DNA from: Streptomyces sp. XM4193
GTDB lineage: Bacteria > Actinomycetota > Actinomycetes > Streptomycetales > Streptomycetaceae
NCBI RefSeq assembly: GCF_023072595.1
Contig: NZ_JALLGK010000004.1
Coordinates: 372,001 to 436,000 of the forward strand
Reading direction: 5' to 3'
DNA length: 64,000 nucleotides
How positions within the stretch are numbered: position 1 is the stretch's first letter; every line of letters starts with the position of its first letter. Positions 17,836 through 25,689 of the stretch are shown in pieces. The notes beneath the pieces are model-generated. The model was given only the letters and a program-made list of their open reading frames with translations. It had not been told where the DNA came from and made no database searches. Made by a program: the position numbers and the translations under genes.

Positions 17836-18198
17836 GTGCGGATCGGGGAAGTCGCCGCGAAGGCGGGCGTCAGCGTCAGGGCGCTGCGCTACTACGAGCA
17901 GCAGGATCTGCTGCACTCCACCCGGAGTCCGGGCGGCCAGCGCCGGTATCCGGCCGGCGCCGTCGAACGGGTCGGGCTGATCCAGCAGCTCTACTCCGTG
18001 GGCCTGCCCAGCAGAATCATCCGCGAGGTCCTGCCGTTCACCGACTCCGGTGAGGCGTCACCGGAACTGCTGGACCTGCTCGAGGCCGAACGCGACCGTC
18101 TCGACCGGAAGATGACCGACCTGCGGGCCGTGCGCAACCGGCTGCACGACTGCATCACCGAGGCACGCAACCCTGACGGAACAGCAAGTCCGTCCTGA
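17836..18198 (+). CDS. MerR-family transcriptional regulator
   Basis: 120 aa. The N-terminal MerR helix-turn-helix and wing read RIGEVAAKAGVSVRALRYYE and then SPGGQRRYPAGAV, followed by a coiled-coil dimerisation helix (about 75-112). There is no effector domain beyond the coiled coil and no conserved metal cysteine motif, so it is not a metal sensor of the ZntR/CueR kind. Start GTG 17836 is chosen because GGGAGG lies five bases upstream; the preceding GTG is too close. It is divergent from the NmrA-like gene, its likely target. Confidence 0.87.
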   Translation: MRIGEVAAKAGVSVRALRYYEQQDLLHSTRSPGGQRRYPAGAVERVGLIQQLYSVGLPSRIIREVLPFTDSGEASPELLDLLEAERDRLDRKMTDLRAVRNRLHDCITEARNPDGTASPS

Positions 18199-18340
18199 AG
18201 CAGGAGCGGGCGGAGCGGGACCGGCAGCGCGAACGGCTCCCCGGCCGCTTCCGTGAGCTCGTCCTCCAGGGTCGGCAACGCCGCGACAGCATCTGCCGGT
18301 TCGCCTTCTCGGACCGACGGACGGGCCCACCCTCGCTCGC

Positions 18341-18390
18341 GCCGACATCCGCCGACATCCGCCGACGCCTGCCGACACCCGCCGACACCC
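18341..18390. repeat. Five 10-bp tandem repeats upstream of the hypothetical gene
   Basis: Five consecutive 10-mers (gccgacatcc twice, gccgacgcct, gccgacaccc twice) occupy 18341-18390, about 90 bp before ATG 18478. The one-helical-turn period places each copy on the same face of the DNA. The remaining gap from 18199 to 18477 holds no supported gene. Confidence 0.8.
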
Positions 18391-18477
18391 GACGGCAACC
18401 GCGTCACCCGAGGGGACACGGAAAGCGGCGGGTCGGGCGGGGCCGGTGTTGTCAGAGGTGGTGGATAGCCTTCGGCC

Positions 18478-19092
18478 ATGAGCAACGAGACGTGGAACGC
18501 CCTGGTGGCGACACCCCTCCCGGAAGTACGGCGCAGGGCCGCCGTCATGGACGAGCTTGCGGGCGTCAAGCCGGTCGAGGTGGCCGGCGCACGCCGGTTG
18601 GCCTGGAACGACGGCGGCGGCCAGTCCGCGGTCTGGTACTTCGCGGAGGACGGCCGCGTGCTGCTGCTGACCTTCGACCACGAGGCGTCGCTGAACCTGT
18701 ACGCCGAGGACGACTTCGCCCTCCAGGAGTCGCTGTACGAGGGCGTTCCCGAGTCCCTGGTCGCGCTGGTCCGCGACCGCCCGGAGAACTACGAGTCGCT
18801 GAACCTCACGGACTCCGCGGGCCGGGCCATCCACTATGCCGGCGGCGTCTTCTGGTGCGACGGCGAGAGCTGGCACGTCTCCGACGGGCTGGAGGAGTAC
18901 TGCCGCAGCGAGGAGATCGACCTCTTCGGCGAGTCCGGCTTCGACTACTGCCTGCGCGGCTACCTCTTCGGCCTCTCCTTCACCCCGGAAGTCCTCGTCG
19001 AGGGCCGGGAGGAGGAGGGCCGGTACAAGGACGAGGCGCAGAAGGAGGCCGATCTCGCGGGCCTCCGCGAGCTCTTCGCCCGCCACGGCTGA
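18478..19092 (+). CDS. Hypothetical acidic cytoplasmic protein
   Basis: 204 aa, strongly acidic, without signal peptide or membrane segment. Visible segments include AVWYFAEDGRVLLLTFDHE, LYEGVPESLVALVRDRPENY, GVFWCDGESWHVSDGLEEYC and SGFDYCLRGYLFGLSFTPE. The pattern suggests a mixed alpha/beta fold with aromatic-rich strands, loosely like SMI1/SUKH-type proteins, but I cannot assign a family. GC skew by codon position and composition match the neighbours, so it looks like a genuine gene. It is convergent with the photolyase gene, whose stop lies 134 bases downstream. Confidence 0.75.
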   Translation: MSNETWNALVATPLPEVRRRAAVMDELAGVKPVEVAGARRLAWNDGGGQSAVWYFAEDGRVLLLTFDHEASLNLYAEDDFALQESLYEGVPESLVALVRDRPENYESLNLTDSAGRAIHYAGGVFWCDGESWHVSDGLEEYCRSEEIDLFGESGFDYCLRGYLFGLSFTPEVLVEGREEEGRYKDEAQKEADLAGLRELFARHG

Positions 19093-19226
19093 CCCGCCCG
19101 CCGCGCCCACCCCGTCTCACCGGTCTGCCGCGCCAGACCCGCCCGCCGCACTCGACGGATCCGCCGTGCCCGACTCGACCCGCGTCAACCGTCCCGCCGG
19201 CCGAGCACCGGGCGCCCGCACGGTGC

Positions 19227-20630
19227 TCAGCCGGGCCGGTCCAGACCGCGGGCGCGGCGCATACGGTCCGCCCCGGCGCCCAACTCCACCAGCGGTTCCG
19301 GGTAGTCCAGCTCCGCGCGCCGCTCGGCGGGCAGCTTCCACGGCTCGTGCACCGCACGTCCCGCGACCCCGGCGAGCTCCGGCACCCAGCGTCGTACGTA
19401 CACGCCCTCCGGGTCGAACCTCCTGGCCTGCGCCAGGGGGTTGAGGACCCGGTTGGGCCGGGTGTCGGTACCGGTGCCCGCCACCCACTGCCAGTTCAGC
19501 TGGTTGTTCGCCACATCGCCGTCGACCAGCAGCTCCAGGAAGTGCGCGGCGCCCACCCGCCAGTCCAGATACAGCGTCTTGGTCAGGAAGCTCGCGGCCA
19601 GCAGCCTGGCGCGGTTGTGCATCCAGCCCTCCGCGCTCAGCTGCCGCATCGCCGCGTCGACCACCGGGTAACCGGTACGGCCCTCGCGCCACGCCTGCGC
19701 GTCGCGCTCGGCCGCGGCGCCGCTCCGCCAACGGTCGCCGCGCGAGCGGTAGTCGGCGTGCGCCGCGGCCGGACGGGCCGCGAGCACCTGGTGGTGGAAG
19801 TCGCGCCACGCCAGCTGCCGCACGAACGCCTCCGCCCCGACACCGCCGTGCCGCTGCGCGCGGTCGGCGAGTTCGACGGGGGAGAGGCAGCCGAAGTGCA
19901 GATAGGGCGAGAGCCTCGAGGTGGCGTCGCCCGGAAGGTCGTCGTGCCGCTCCTCGTAGGCGTCGACACCGCTCGCCGAACGCGCCAGCCAGCGGCGTAC
20001 CCGCTCCCGGCCCTCCCGCTCGCCGCCGGGCGCCAGTCGGGGCGAGACGCCGGACACCTCGAGCGGCGGCAGCGCGGCCGAGGCGATGGGCGGCACCTCC
20101 AGCCGCCGCGGCGCGGCGAGCACCGAGCGGGGCGAACTCCCCGACCAGCGGCGGAAGTACGGCGTGAAGACCGCGAAGTGGTCCTTGCCGGTCGGCGTCA
20201 CCTCGCCCGGCGGCAGCACCGTGCACACCGCGTCGTGAACGTGCAGCGCGGCTCCCGTACCCTCCAGCGCCGTGCGCAGGGCTTCCTCGCGCCGCGCCGC
20301 GTAGCCGCTCACATCGGCGGCCAGGTGCACCTCCTGGGCGCCGACCTCCTCGACGACCGCGCGCACCTGCTCGGCCACCGCGCCCTCGCGCACCACCAAC
20401 CGCCCGCCCCTGGCGCGCAGTTCCTCGTCCAGCGACTCCAGCGCACGCGCGAGGAACGCCGCCCGGTTGGGGGCGACGAACCCAGCCGCCCGCACCCCGT
20501 CGTCCCGCACGAACAGCGGGACGACGGCGTCGGCGCGCCGCACGGCGGTGTGCAGCGGCGGATGGTCGTGCACGCGCAGGTCGGCGGTGAACAGCACCAC
20601 CGCCACCCTGCGTTCGGGATCCGGACTCAT
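19227..20630 (-). CDS. phr: Deoxyribodipyrimidine photo-lyase (class I CPD type)
   Basis: 467 aa light-dependent DNA repair flavoprotein. The N-terminal photolyase alpha/beta domain begins with VVLFTADLRVHDHPPL. The FAD-binding domain shows TSRLSPYLHFGCLS, LAWRDFHHQV, GYPVVDAAMRQL, WMHNRARLLAASFLTK and DGDVANNQLNWQWVAGTGTD, including the tryptophans used in photoreduction. It overlaps the rskA stop by four bases and is the last gene of the sigK-rskA-phr unit. Photolyase induction fits a regulon responding to light or oxidative damage. Confidence 0.95.
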   Translation of the reverse strand: MSPDPERRVAVVLFTADLRVHDHPPLHTAVRRADAVVPLFVRDDGVRAAGFVAPNRAAFLARALESLDEELRARGGRLVVREGAVAEQVRAVVEEVGAQEVHLAADVSGYAARREEALRTALEGTGAALHVHDAVCTVLPPGEVTPTGKDHFAVFTPYFRRWSGSSPRSVLAAPRRLEVPPIASAALPPLEVSGVSPRLAPGGEREGRERVRRWLARSASGVDAYEERHDDLPGDATSRLSPYLHFGCLSPVELADRAQRHGGVGAEAFVRQLAWRDFHHQVLAARPAAAHADYRSRGDRWRSGAAAERDAQAWREGRTGYPVVDAAMRQLSAEGWMHNRARLLAASFLTKTLYLDWRVGAAHFLELLVDGDVANNQLNWQWVAGTGTDTRPNRVLNPLAQARRFDPEGVYVRRWVPELAGVAGRAVHEPWKLPAERRAELDYPEPLVELGAGADRMRRARGLDRPG

Positions 20631-21385
20631 CCGGGGAACTCCATCTCCGCCAACGGTTCGGACGTCGGCTGGTCGGAACCGCCGGCGGGCTCCACGGTGA
20701 TGCCCATTCCCGAGGCCCGGTCCAGGTCTCCGGCCATCACGGTCGCGGGGCGCGCGGACTGCGCGTCCATCAGGCCCGCCGAACGCATGGTGCCACCGTC
20801 GTTGAACCAGAGCTGGTACACCTTGCCGCGCGGCGGTGTCGGCATGTCGGAGGCGAGGAACGCCGCCTGGTTCCGCTCGCGGCTGACCACCACCGTGCCG
20901 GTGGCGCCGCCCGGCAGTTCACTGGTCTCGACGCTGGCGTCCGGGGCGGTCAGCAGGGCGCTGATGTCGGTGGACCGCTGCTGGGCCTGCTCGGCGCGCT
21001 GCCGGGCGTCCTCGGCCTGCTGGTACTGCCACACCGCGATGCCGCCGAACGCCGCCACCCCCGCCAGGCAGGCCGCCAGCACCAGCCTCGGCAGTGCGCG
21101 GGCCGTACGGGCGCCGCCCGCGCGTCCCCCGCGCCCACGGGCCGACACCTTCGGAGGCTCCTGCCGCACGGTGGCGATCTGGTCCAGCACCCGCTGCCGC
21201 ATCTCCGGCGGCGGGGCGTCGCTCACGGCCTGGCCCAGCCGCGCGGCGGTGGCGCTCAGCTCGGAGATCTCCTCCGCGCACGGGCGGCAGGCCGACAAGT
21301 GCCGTTCGAACGCCGCGCGTTCTTCCTCGGAGAGCGCGTGCACCGCGTACGCGCCGGTCAGTGTGTGCAGGTCGGCGGAGCTCAT
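20627..21385 (-). CDS. rskA: RskA-type anti-sigma factor
   Basis: 252 aa membrane anti-sigma factor. The cytoplasmic N-terminus has a zinc-anti-sigma-like HLSACRPC motif (His29, Cys33, Cys36) within the sigma-binding domain (1-75). A single transmembrane helix (LVLAACLAGVAAFGGIAVW, about 101-120) is followed by an extracytoplasmic RskA domain containing QAAFLASDMPTPPRGKVYQL. It overlaps sigK by four bases, as expected for a cotranscribed inhibitor. In Mycobacterium RskA holds SigK inactive until regulated proteolysis. Confidence 0.92.
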   Translation of the reverse strand: MSSADLHTLTGAYAVHALSEEERAAFERHLSACRPCAEEISELSATAARLGQAVSDAPPPEMRQRVLDQIATVRQEPPKVSARGRGGRAGGARTARALPRLVLAACLAGVAAFGGIAVWQYQQAEDARQRAEQAQQRSTDISALLTAPDASVETSELPGGATGTVVVSRERNQAAFLASDMPTPPRGKVYQLWFNDGGTMRSAGLMDAQSARPATVMAGDLDRASGMGITVEPAGGSDQPTSEPLAEMEFPG

Positions 21386-21966
21386 CCGGTCACCCCCAGG
21401 CAGTCACGAAGTCGGATCAGACCGTCCCGCAGCCGGGTCTTGACGGTGCCCAGCGGGACGGAGAGCAGCTCGGACACCTCCCGGTAGGTCAGCCCGCGGT
21501 AGTAGGCCAGCGTGACCGACTGGTTCTGCAACTCGGTCAGCGTGCGCAGGCACCGTCGTACCTGCTCGGCCTCCAGCCGCGCCTCGACCTGCTCAGTGAC
21601 CTCGTCGAACGCGGGTGTGCGCTCCAGCAGCGCCGCCTTCTCCTCGCGGTCGGTCGCCGCCTGCGCGGAACGCACCCGGTCCACCGCCCGGCGGTGCGCC
21701 AGCGTCATGATCCATCCCATGGCGCTGCCGCGGTCGGGCTGGAAGTGCGCCGCACGCCTCCAGACCTCGACCATCACCTCCTGGGCGACCTCCTCGGCCT
21801 GGGCGGGGTCCCTCAACACGCTGCGCACGAGGCCGAACACCGGAGCCGAGACCCGGTCGTACACCGCGGCGAAGGCGTCCGCGTCGCCGCGCGCGACGTG
21901 GTTCAACAGCTCCTGGAGATCGGGTCCCGGATCGGTGACACCGGAGATGTGGACGGCCTCCTTCAT
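21382..21966 (-). CDS. sigK: ECF sigma factor, SigK type
   Basis: 194 aa ECF sigma factor. Region 2 includes LRDPAQAEEVAQEVMVEVWR and GWIMTLAHRRAVDRVR; region 4 includes YYRGLTYREVSELLSVPLGT followed by KTRLRDGLIRLR. It is followed by its RskA anti-sigma and a photolyase through four-base overlaps. The start ATG 21966 overlaps the stop of a 23-codon leader ORF, so translation is probably coupled. A copy of the CCAATCC-N15-(A/C)CGAA element upstream suggests autoregulation. Predicted targets are its own operon and the two operons starting near 8.8-9.0 kb. Confidence 0.93.
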   Translation of the reverse strand: MKEAVHISGVTDPGPDLQELLNHVARGDADAFAAVYDRVSAPVFGLVRSVLRDPAQAEEVAQEVMVEVWRRAAHFQPDRGSAMGWIMTLAHRRAVDRVRSAQAATDREEKAALLERTPAFDEVTEQVEARLEAEQVRRCLRTLTELQNQSVTLAYYRGLTYREVSELLSVPLGTVKTRLRDGLIRLRDCLGVTG

Positions 21967-22034
21967 AGGACCGCACCACTCTTCGTCACCGGGCCGACGG
22001 ACCGGCGGTGGACTGCTGGGCGTTCAGACCCCAT
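21963..22034 (-). CDS. 23-codon leader ORF translationally coupled to sigK
   Basis: Short frame from ATG 22034, with GGGAGGA and seven bases of spacing, to TGA 21965-21963. The encoded peptide is basic (it contains HRRSVGP and ends KSGAVL). Its stop overlaps the sigK ATG in the ATGA arrangement, whereas sigK has no Shine-Dalgarno better than this leader's. The inferred promoter start near 22060 lies 26 bases upstream, so the leader is in the transcript. It could equally be an extended N-terminal reading artefact; no homologue is known to me. Confidence 0.5.
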   Translation of the reverse strand: MGSERPAVHRRSVGPVTKSGAVL

Positions 22035-22066
22035 GTGTGTTCCTCCCATACGCGGCTTCACCTGCG

Positions 22067-22094
22067 GTTCGTAGCCGAGGCGCGGTCGGATTGG
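22067..22094 (-). promoter_or_regulatory. SigK-type promoter for the sigK-rskA-phr operon
   Basis: On the minus strand: CCAATCC (22094-22088), 15 bases, ACGAAC (22072-22067) where the sister copies have CCGAAT. The GA before CCAATCC and the G after it are also shared. The position, 33 bases before the leader ATG, fits an autoregulated promoter. Confidence 0.65.
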
Positions 22095-22355
22095 TCGTGC
22101 GGCGAATTCGCCCCCCCCGGACCCGGTCCGCGCACGATGCCACGCGGCCGCCCCCGCGACACCGCGGCACGCACAGGGCCGCCGGGGACGCGGGCACACG
22201 GAACGATTGCGCCCGGCGGGAACACACAGTACGAGGGCGCACCGGGAGGCGGGGCGAGGGGGACGGGGGTGCGCCCGGCGGCACACGGGGCCGCGCCCCG
22301 CGGCGGACGGGCCCGCGAGCGTGCCGGTGCGCACGGAGGCGGGCGGCCGACCGCC

Positions 22356-24185
22356 TCAGGCAGCGCGGTACAGGGCGTCTATCTCGTGCTCGTAGGCCTT
22401 CTCGATCGCCCGGCGTCTGAGCTTGAGCGAAGGGGTCAACAGCCCCTGCTCCTCGGTGAACCGCTGGCCCAGTATGCGAAAGGTGCGGATCGATTCGGTC
22501 CTGGAGACCTGGGTGTTGGCCGCGACCACGGCACGGCGGATCTCGCGCTCCAGCCCGGCGTCGTTGACCAGGTCGGCGGGCGAGGGGGCGGGGCGCTCCT
22601 GCATCGCCAGCCAGTGGGCCACCGCGTCGGGGTCCAGCGTGACCAGCGCGGCGAGGAAGGGGCGGTCGTTGCCGACGACCACGCACTGGGCGACCAGCGG
22701 ATGGCTGCGCACCCGGTCCTCCAGCACCGTGGGGGAGAGGGTCTTTCCGCCGGACGTGACGAGGATGTCCTTCTTGCGGCCGGTCAGCGTGAGGTAGCCG
22801 TCCTCGCTGAGCTCGCCCAGGTCGCCGGTGGCCAGCCAGCCGTCCTTCAACACCTGCGCGGTGGCCGCCGGATCGCGCAGATAGCCGGCGAAGACCTGCC
22901 CGCCGCGCACCAGGATCTCGCCGTCCTCGGCGATGCGGACCGTCGTGCCCGGAATCGGCCGGCCCACGGTGCCGAAGCGCGTCTGCTCGGGCGGGTTGGT
23001 GGTGACGGTGGAGGTGGCCTCGGTCAGTCCGTAGCCCTCGAAGATCCGCAACCCCGCGGCGTCGTAGAAGAGCGCGAGGCGGCGGTCCATCGAGGAGCCG
23101 CCGGACACCGCGTACCGCAGCCGGCCGCCGAGCGCCTCCCGCAGCCTGGCGTAGACCAGGCGGTCCATCAGCTGGTGCTGCATGCGCAGCTTCGCCCCCG
23201 GCCCCGGGCCCTCGCCGAAGGCCTTGCGCTCCACCGCCTCGGCGTACCGCACTGCCACGTCCACGGCCTTGTCGAACGCGTCGGCCTGGCCCTCGAGTTC
23301 GGCCGCGCGGCGACTGCCGTCGAAGATCCGCTCGAAGAGGTGGGGGACGGCGAGGATGTACGTCGGCCGAAACGTCCGCAGATCGGGCAGCAGGGCCTCC
23401 GCGTTGAGCTCCGGCTGGTGGCCGATGCGGACTCCGGCGCGCAGCGCGGCGACCTGGACCATCCGCCCGTAGACATGGGCGAGGGGGAGGAAGAGCAGCG
23501 TCGAGGGAGGCTGCTTGAGGCCCGAGCTGAAGAGCGGCCGACAGAAGGCGCTCACGTTGTCGCACTCCGACATGAAGTGCGAGTGGGTCAGCACGCACCC
23601 CTTGGGACGGCCGTCGGTGCCCGAGGTGTAGACGATCGTCGCCACGGTGTCCGGGGTGAGCGCCATCCGGTGGCGGTGGACCACTTCGCTGTCGATGCGC
23701 TCCCCGGCTGCCCGCAGCTGCTCCTCGGCACCGGCGTCCAGCTGCCACAGCCGCTTGAGCAGCGGGAGTTGACCGATCGCGGCGCCGACGGTCATGGCGT
23801 GGTCCTCGGACTCCACCACCGCGGCGGTGACGTCCGCGTCGGAGAACATCCACACCACCTGCTCCGAGGAGGCCGTGGGATGGACCGGCACCGACTGGGC
23901 GCCGACGGTCCACAGCGCGTAGTCGAAGAGAGTCCACTCGTAGCGCGTCCTGGACATGATCGCCACGCGGTCGCCGAACCGGACGCCCTCGGCCAACAGC
24001 CCCTTCGCGACGGCCAGGACCTCGTCGCGGAACTGTGCCGCGGTCACATCCCGCCAGACCCCGTCGCGGTCCTTGCGTGCGAGCGCCACCTGTCCGGGGT
24101 CCTTCTCGGCACGTTCGAAGACCGAGTCGGCCAGGCCCCCCGACTGCGGGACGGTCGTCAGCGGCGGGGCGGTGAACTCACGCAC
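22356..24185 (-). CDS. Long-chain fatty-acid--CoA ligase (AMP-forming)
   Basis: 609 aa adenylate-forming enzyme that activates fatty acids to acyl-CoA. The P-loop reads IVYTSGTDGRPKGCVLTHSH; the FACS core reads EGYGLTEATSTV; the hinge reads DGWLATGDLGELSEDGYLTLTGRKKD. GTG 24185 is preferred because GGGAGAGA lies eight bases upstream; an in-frame start at 24227 has no ribosome site. The length agrees with the FadD15-like bacterial long-chain branch. It is divergent from the SBF-type transporter gene. Confidence 0.9.
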   Translation of the reverse strand: MREFTAPPLTTVPQSGGLADSVFERAEKDPGQVALARKDRDGVWRDVTAAQFRDEVLAVAKGLLAEGVRFGDRVAIMSRTRYEWTLFDYALWTVGAQSVPVHPTASSEQVVWMFSDADVTAAVVESEDHAMTVGAAIGQLPLLKRLWQLDAGAEEQLRAAGERIDSEVVHRHRMALTPDTVATIVYTSGTDGRPKGCVLTHSHFMSECDNVSAFCRPLFSSGLKQPPSTLLFLPLAHVYGRMVQVAALRAGVRIGHQPELNAEALLPDLRTFRPTYILAVPHLFERIFDGSRRAAELEGQADAFDKAVDVAVRYAEAVERKAFGEGPGPGAKLRMQHQLMDRLVYARLREALGGRLRYAVSGGSSMDRRLALFYDAAGLRIFEGYGLTEATSTVTTNPPEQTRFGTVGRPIPGTTVRIAEDGEILVRGGQVFAGYLRDPAATAQVLKDGWLATGDLGELSEDGYLTLTGRKKDILVTSGGKTLSPTVLEDRVRSHPLVAQCVVVGNDRPFLAALVTLDPDAVAHWLAMQERPAPSPADLVNDAGLEREIRRAVVAANTQVSRTESIRTFRILGQRFTEEQGLLTPSLKLRRRAIEKAYEHEIDALYRAA

Positions 24186-24471
24186 GGTTGCTCTCTCCCT
24201 CACAACGCTGTGCTGTGGTGCACACACAGCCTGCTGACGTTAACCGATCAAGTCGGAGTCGGGAAGGCGGTCGCCGGGCAACGACCGTTGCGGGGCCCGG
24301 GATTCGGGCCGACCGGTCGAGCCCTTCGCGGGATCTCCACATGCGGGCCTCCTCGTTCCGTTCCGGTCCGGCGGGTGCCCGGTCCCTGTCCGCAGCATGC
24401 CCCGGGTACGTGCCGGAGATAACACCGCGGGGAGCGGCGACGGTCCTGCGCCCCGTGATTCAGTGTTCTCC

Positions 24472-25689
24472 ATGCGCCGCCTGGTACGACTGCTCGACCC
24501 GTTCCTCGTCCTGCTCCTCGCCACGGTCGTACTGGCGGCCCTGCTCCCGGTCGGTGGAAGCGCCGAGGAGGTCGCCTCTCTCGCCGCGAAGATCGCGATC
24601 GGGTTGCTGTTCTTCCTCTACGGCGCGCGGCTGTCCACCCGGGAGGCGGTGGACGGGCTGCGCCACTGGCGGCTCCATCTGGCCGTGGTCTGCGCGACGT
24701 TCGTCCTCTTCCCGCTGCTCGGGCTCGCCGCCAGGGGCCTGGTGCCGCACGTGCTCACCGAGGAACTGTGGATGGGGCTCCTCTTCCTGTGCATCGTGCC
24801 CTCCACCGTGCAGTCCTCCATCGCCTTCACCTCGCTCGCGCGCGGCAACGTGCCCGGCGCCATCTGCGCCGCGACGTACTCCAGCATGCTGGGCATCGTG
24901 CTGACCCCGCTGCTCGCGGCGCTGCTGATCCGCACCGAGGTGGCGGGGTTCTCCGCCGACGTCATGCTGGGCATCGGCGCCCAGCTGCTCGCCCCCTTCG
25001 TCGCGGGCCAGCTGCTGCGGCGCTGGATCGGGGACTTCCTCGCCCGCCACCGCAGCCTGCTCTCCCGCGCCGACCGCGGCTCGATTCTGCTGGTGGTCTA
25101 CGTCGCGTTCAGCCAGGGCATGAACGAGGGCGTCTGGAGCGCGGTCTCCCCGTGGCGGCTGGTCGGGCTCTTCGGCGCGGAGACGGTGCTGCTGGCGCTG
25201 ATGCTGAGCTTCCTCTGGTACGCCGGCCGAAAGGTCGGGTTCGCCACCGAGGACCGGATCACCCTGCTCTTCGCCGGCTCCAAGAAGTCGCTGGCCGCCG
25301 GACTGCCCATGGCCGCCGTGCTGTTCGGCGCCCAGGCGTCGCTGGCCGTGCTGCCGCTGATGCTCTTCCACCAGCTCCAGCTGATGGTGTGCGCCGTGAT
25401 CGCCAGACGGTTCGGCCGCCGGGCCGAGCGCGCGGAGGCGGCGGCCGACGCGGCGGCGGCCGAGGCGACACGGACGGAGGCCGCCCCGGACGTCCCGGGT
25501 TCGGGGGACGCGCCGGACGTCCCGGACCAGGAGGCCGCCCCGGACGTCCCGCACCCGGGGGACGCGCCGGACGACTCCGGTTCGGGGGGTTCCCCGGGCC
25601 CGTCCGGCGCCACGGCTGCGGACGACCCGTCGTCCGGCCCGGACGATCAGAGCGGCGGGTCGCCGGGGGCGGGCCTGCGGAACTCGTAG
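24472..25689 (+). CDS. SBF-like bile acid:sodium symporter family (YfeH/Rch1 type) transporter
   Basis: 405 aa with about ten transmembrane segments covering residues 1-315, among them LVLLLATVVLAALLPVG, LAAKIAIGLLFFLYGARLS and GLLFLCIVPSTVQSSIAFT, the last being the conserved core motif of the SBF-like family. The last 90 residues form a Pro/Asp/Ala-rich cytoplasmic tail with repeated APDVP units. ATG 24472 starts just before the first helix. Its 3' end overlaps the convergent DsbA-like gene by 43 bp, so part of the repetitive tail is complementary to that gene. The substrate (organic anion) is unknown. Confidence 0.88.
   Translation: MRRLVRLLDPFLVLLLATVVLAALLPVGGSAEEVASLAAKIAIGLLFFLYGARLSTREAVDGLRHWRLHLAVVCATFVLFPLLGLAARGLVPHVLTEELWMGLLFLCIVPSTVQSSIAFTSLARGNVPGAICAATYSSMLGIVLTPLLAALLIRTEVAGFSADVMLGIGAQLLAPFVAGQLLRRWIGDFLARHRSLLSRADRGSILLVVYVAFSQGMNEGVWSAVSPWRLVGLFGAETVLLALMLSFLWYAGRKVGFATEDRITLLFAGSKKSLAAGLPMAAVLFGAQASLAVLPLMLFHQLQLMVCAVIARRFGRRAERAEAAADAAAAEATRTEAAPDVPGSGDAPDVPDQEAAPDVPHPGDAPDDSGSGGSPGPSGATAADDPSSGPDDQSGGSPGAGLRNS

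Noticed and set aside
14641..18400. CRISPR array suggested by direct repeats
   Set aside because: The repeats are contiguous 10- and 17-mers without spacers, and no cas gene is present.
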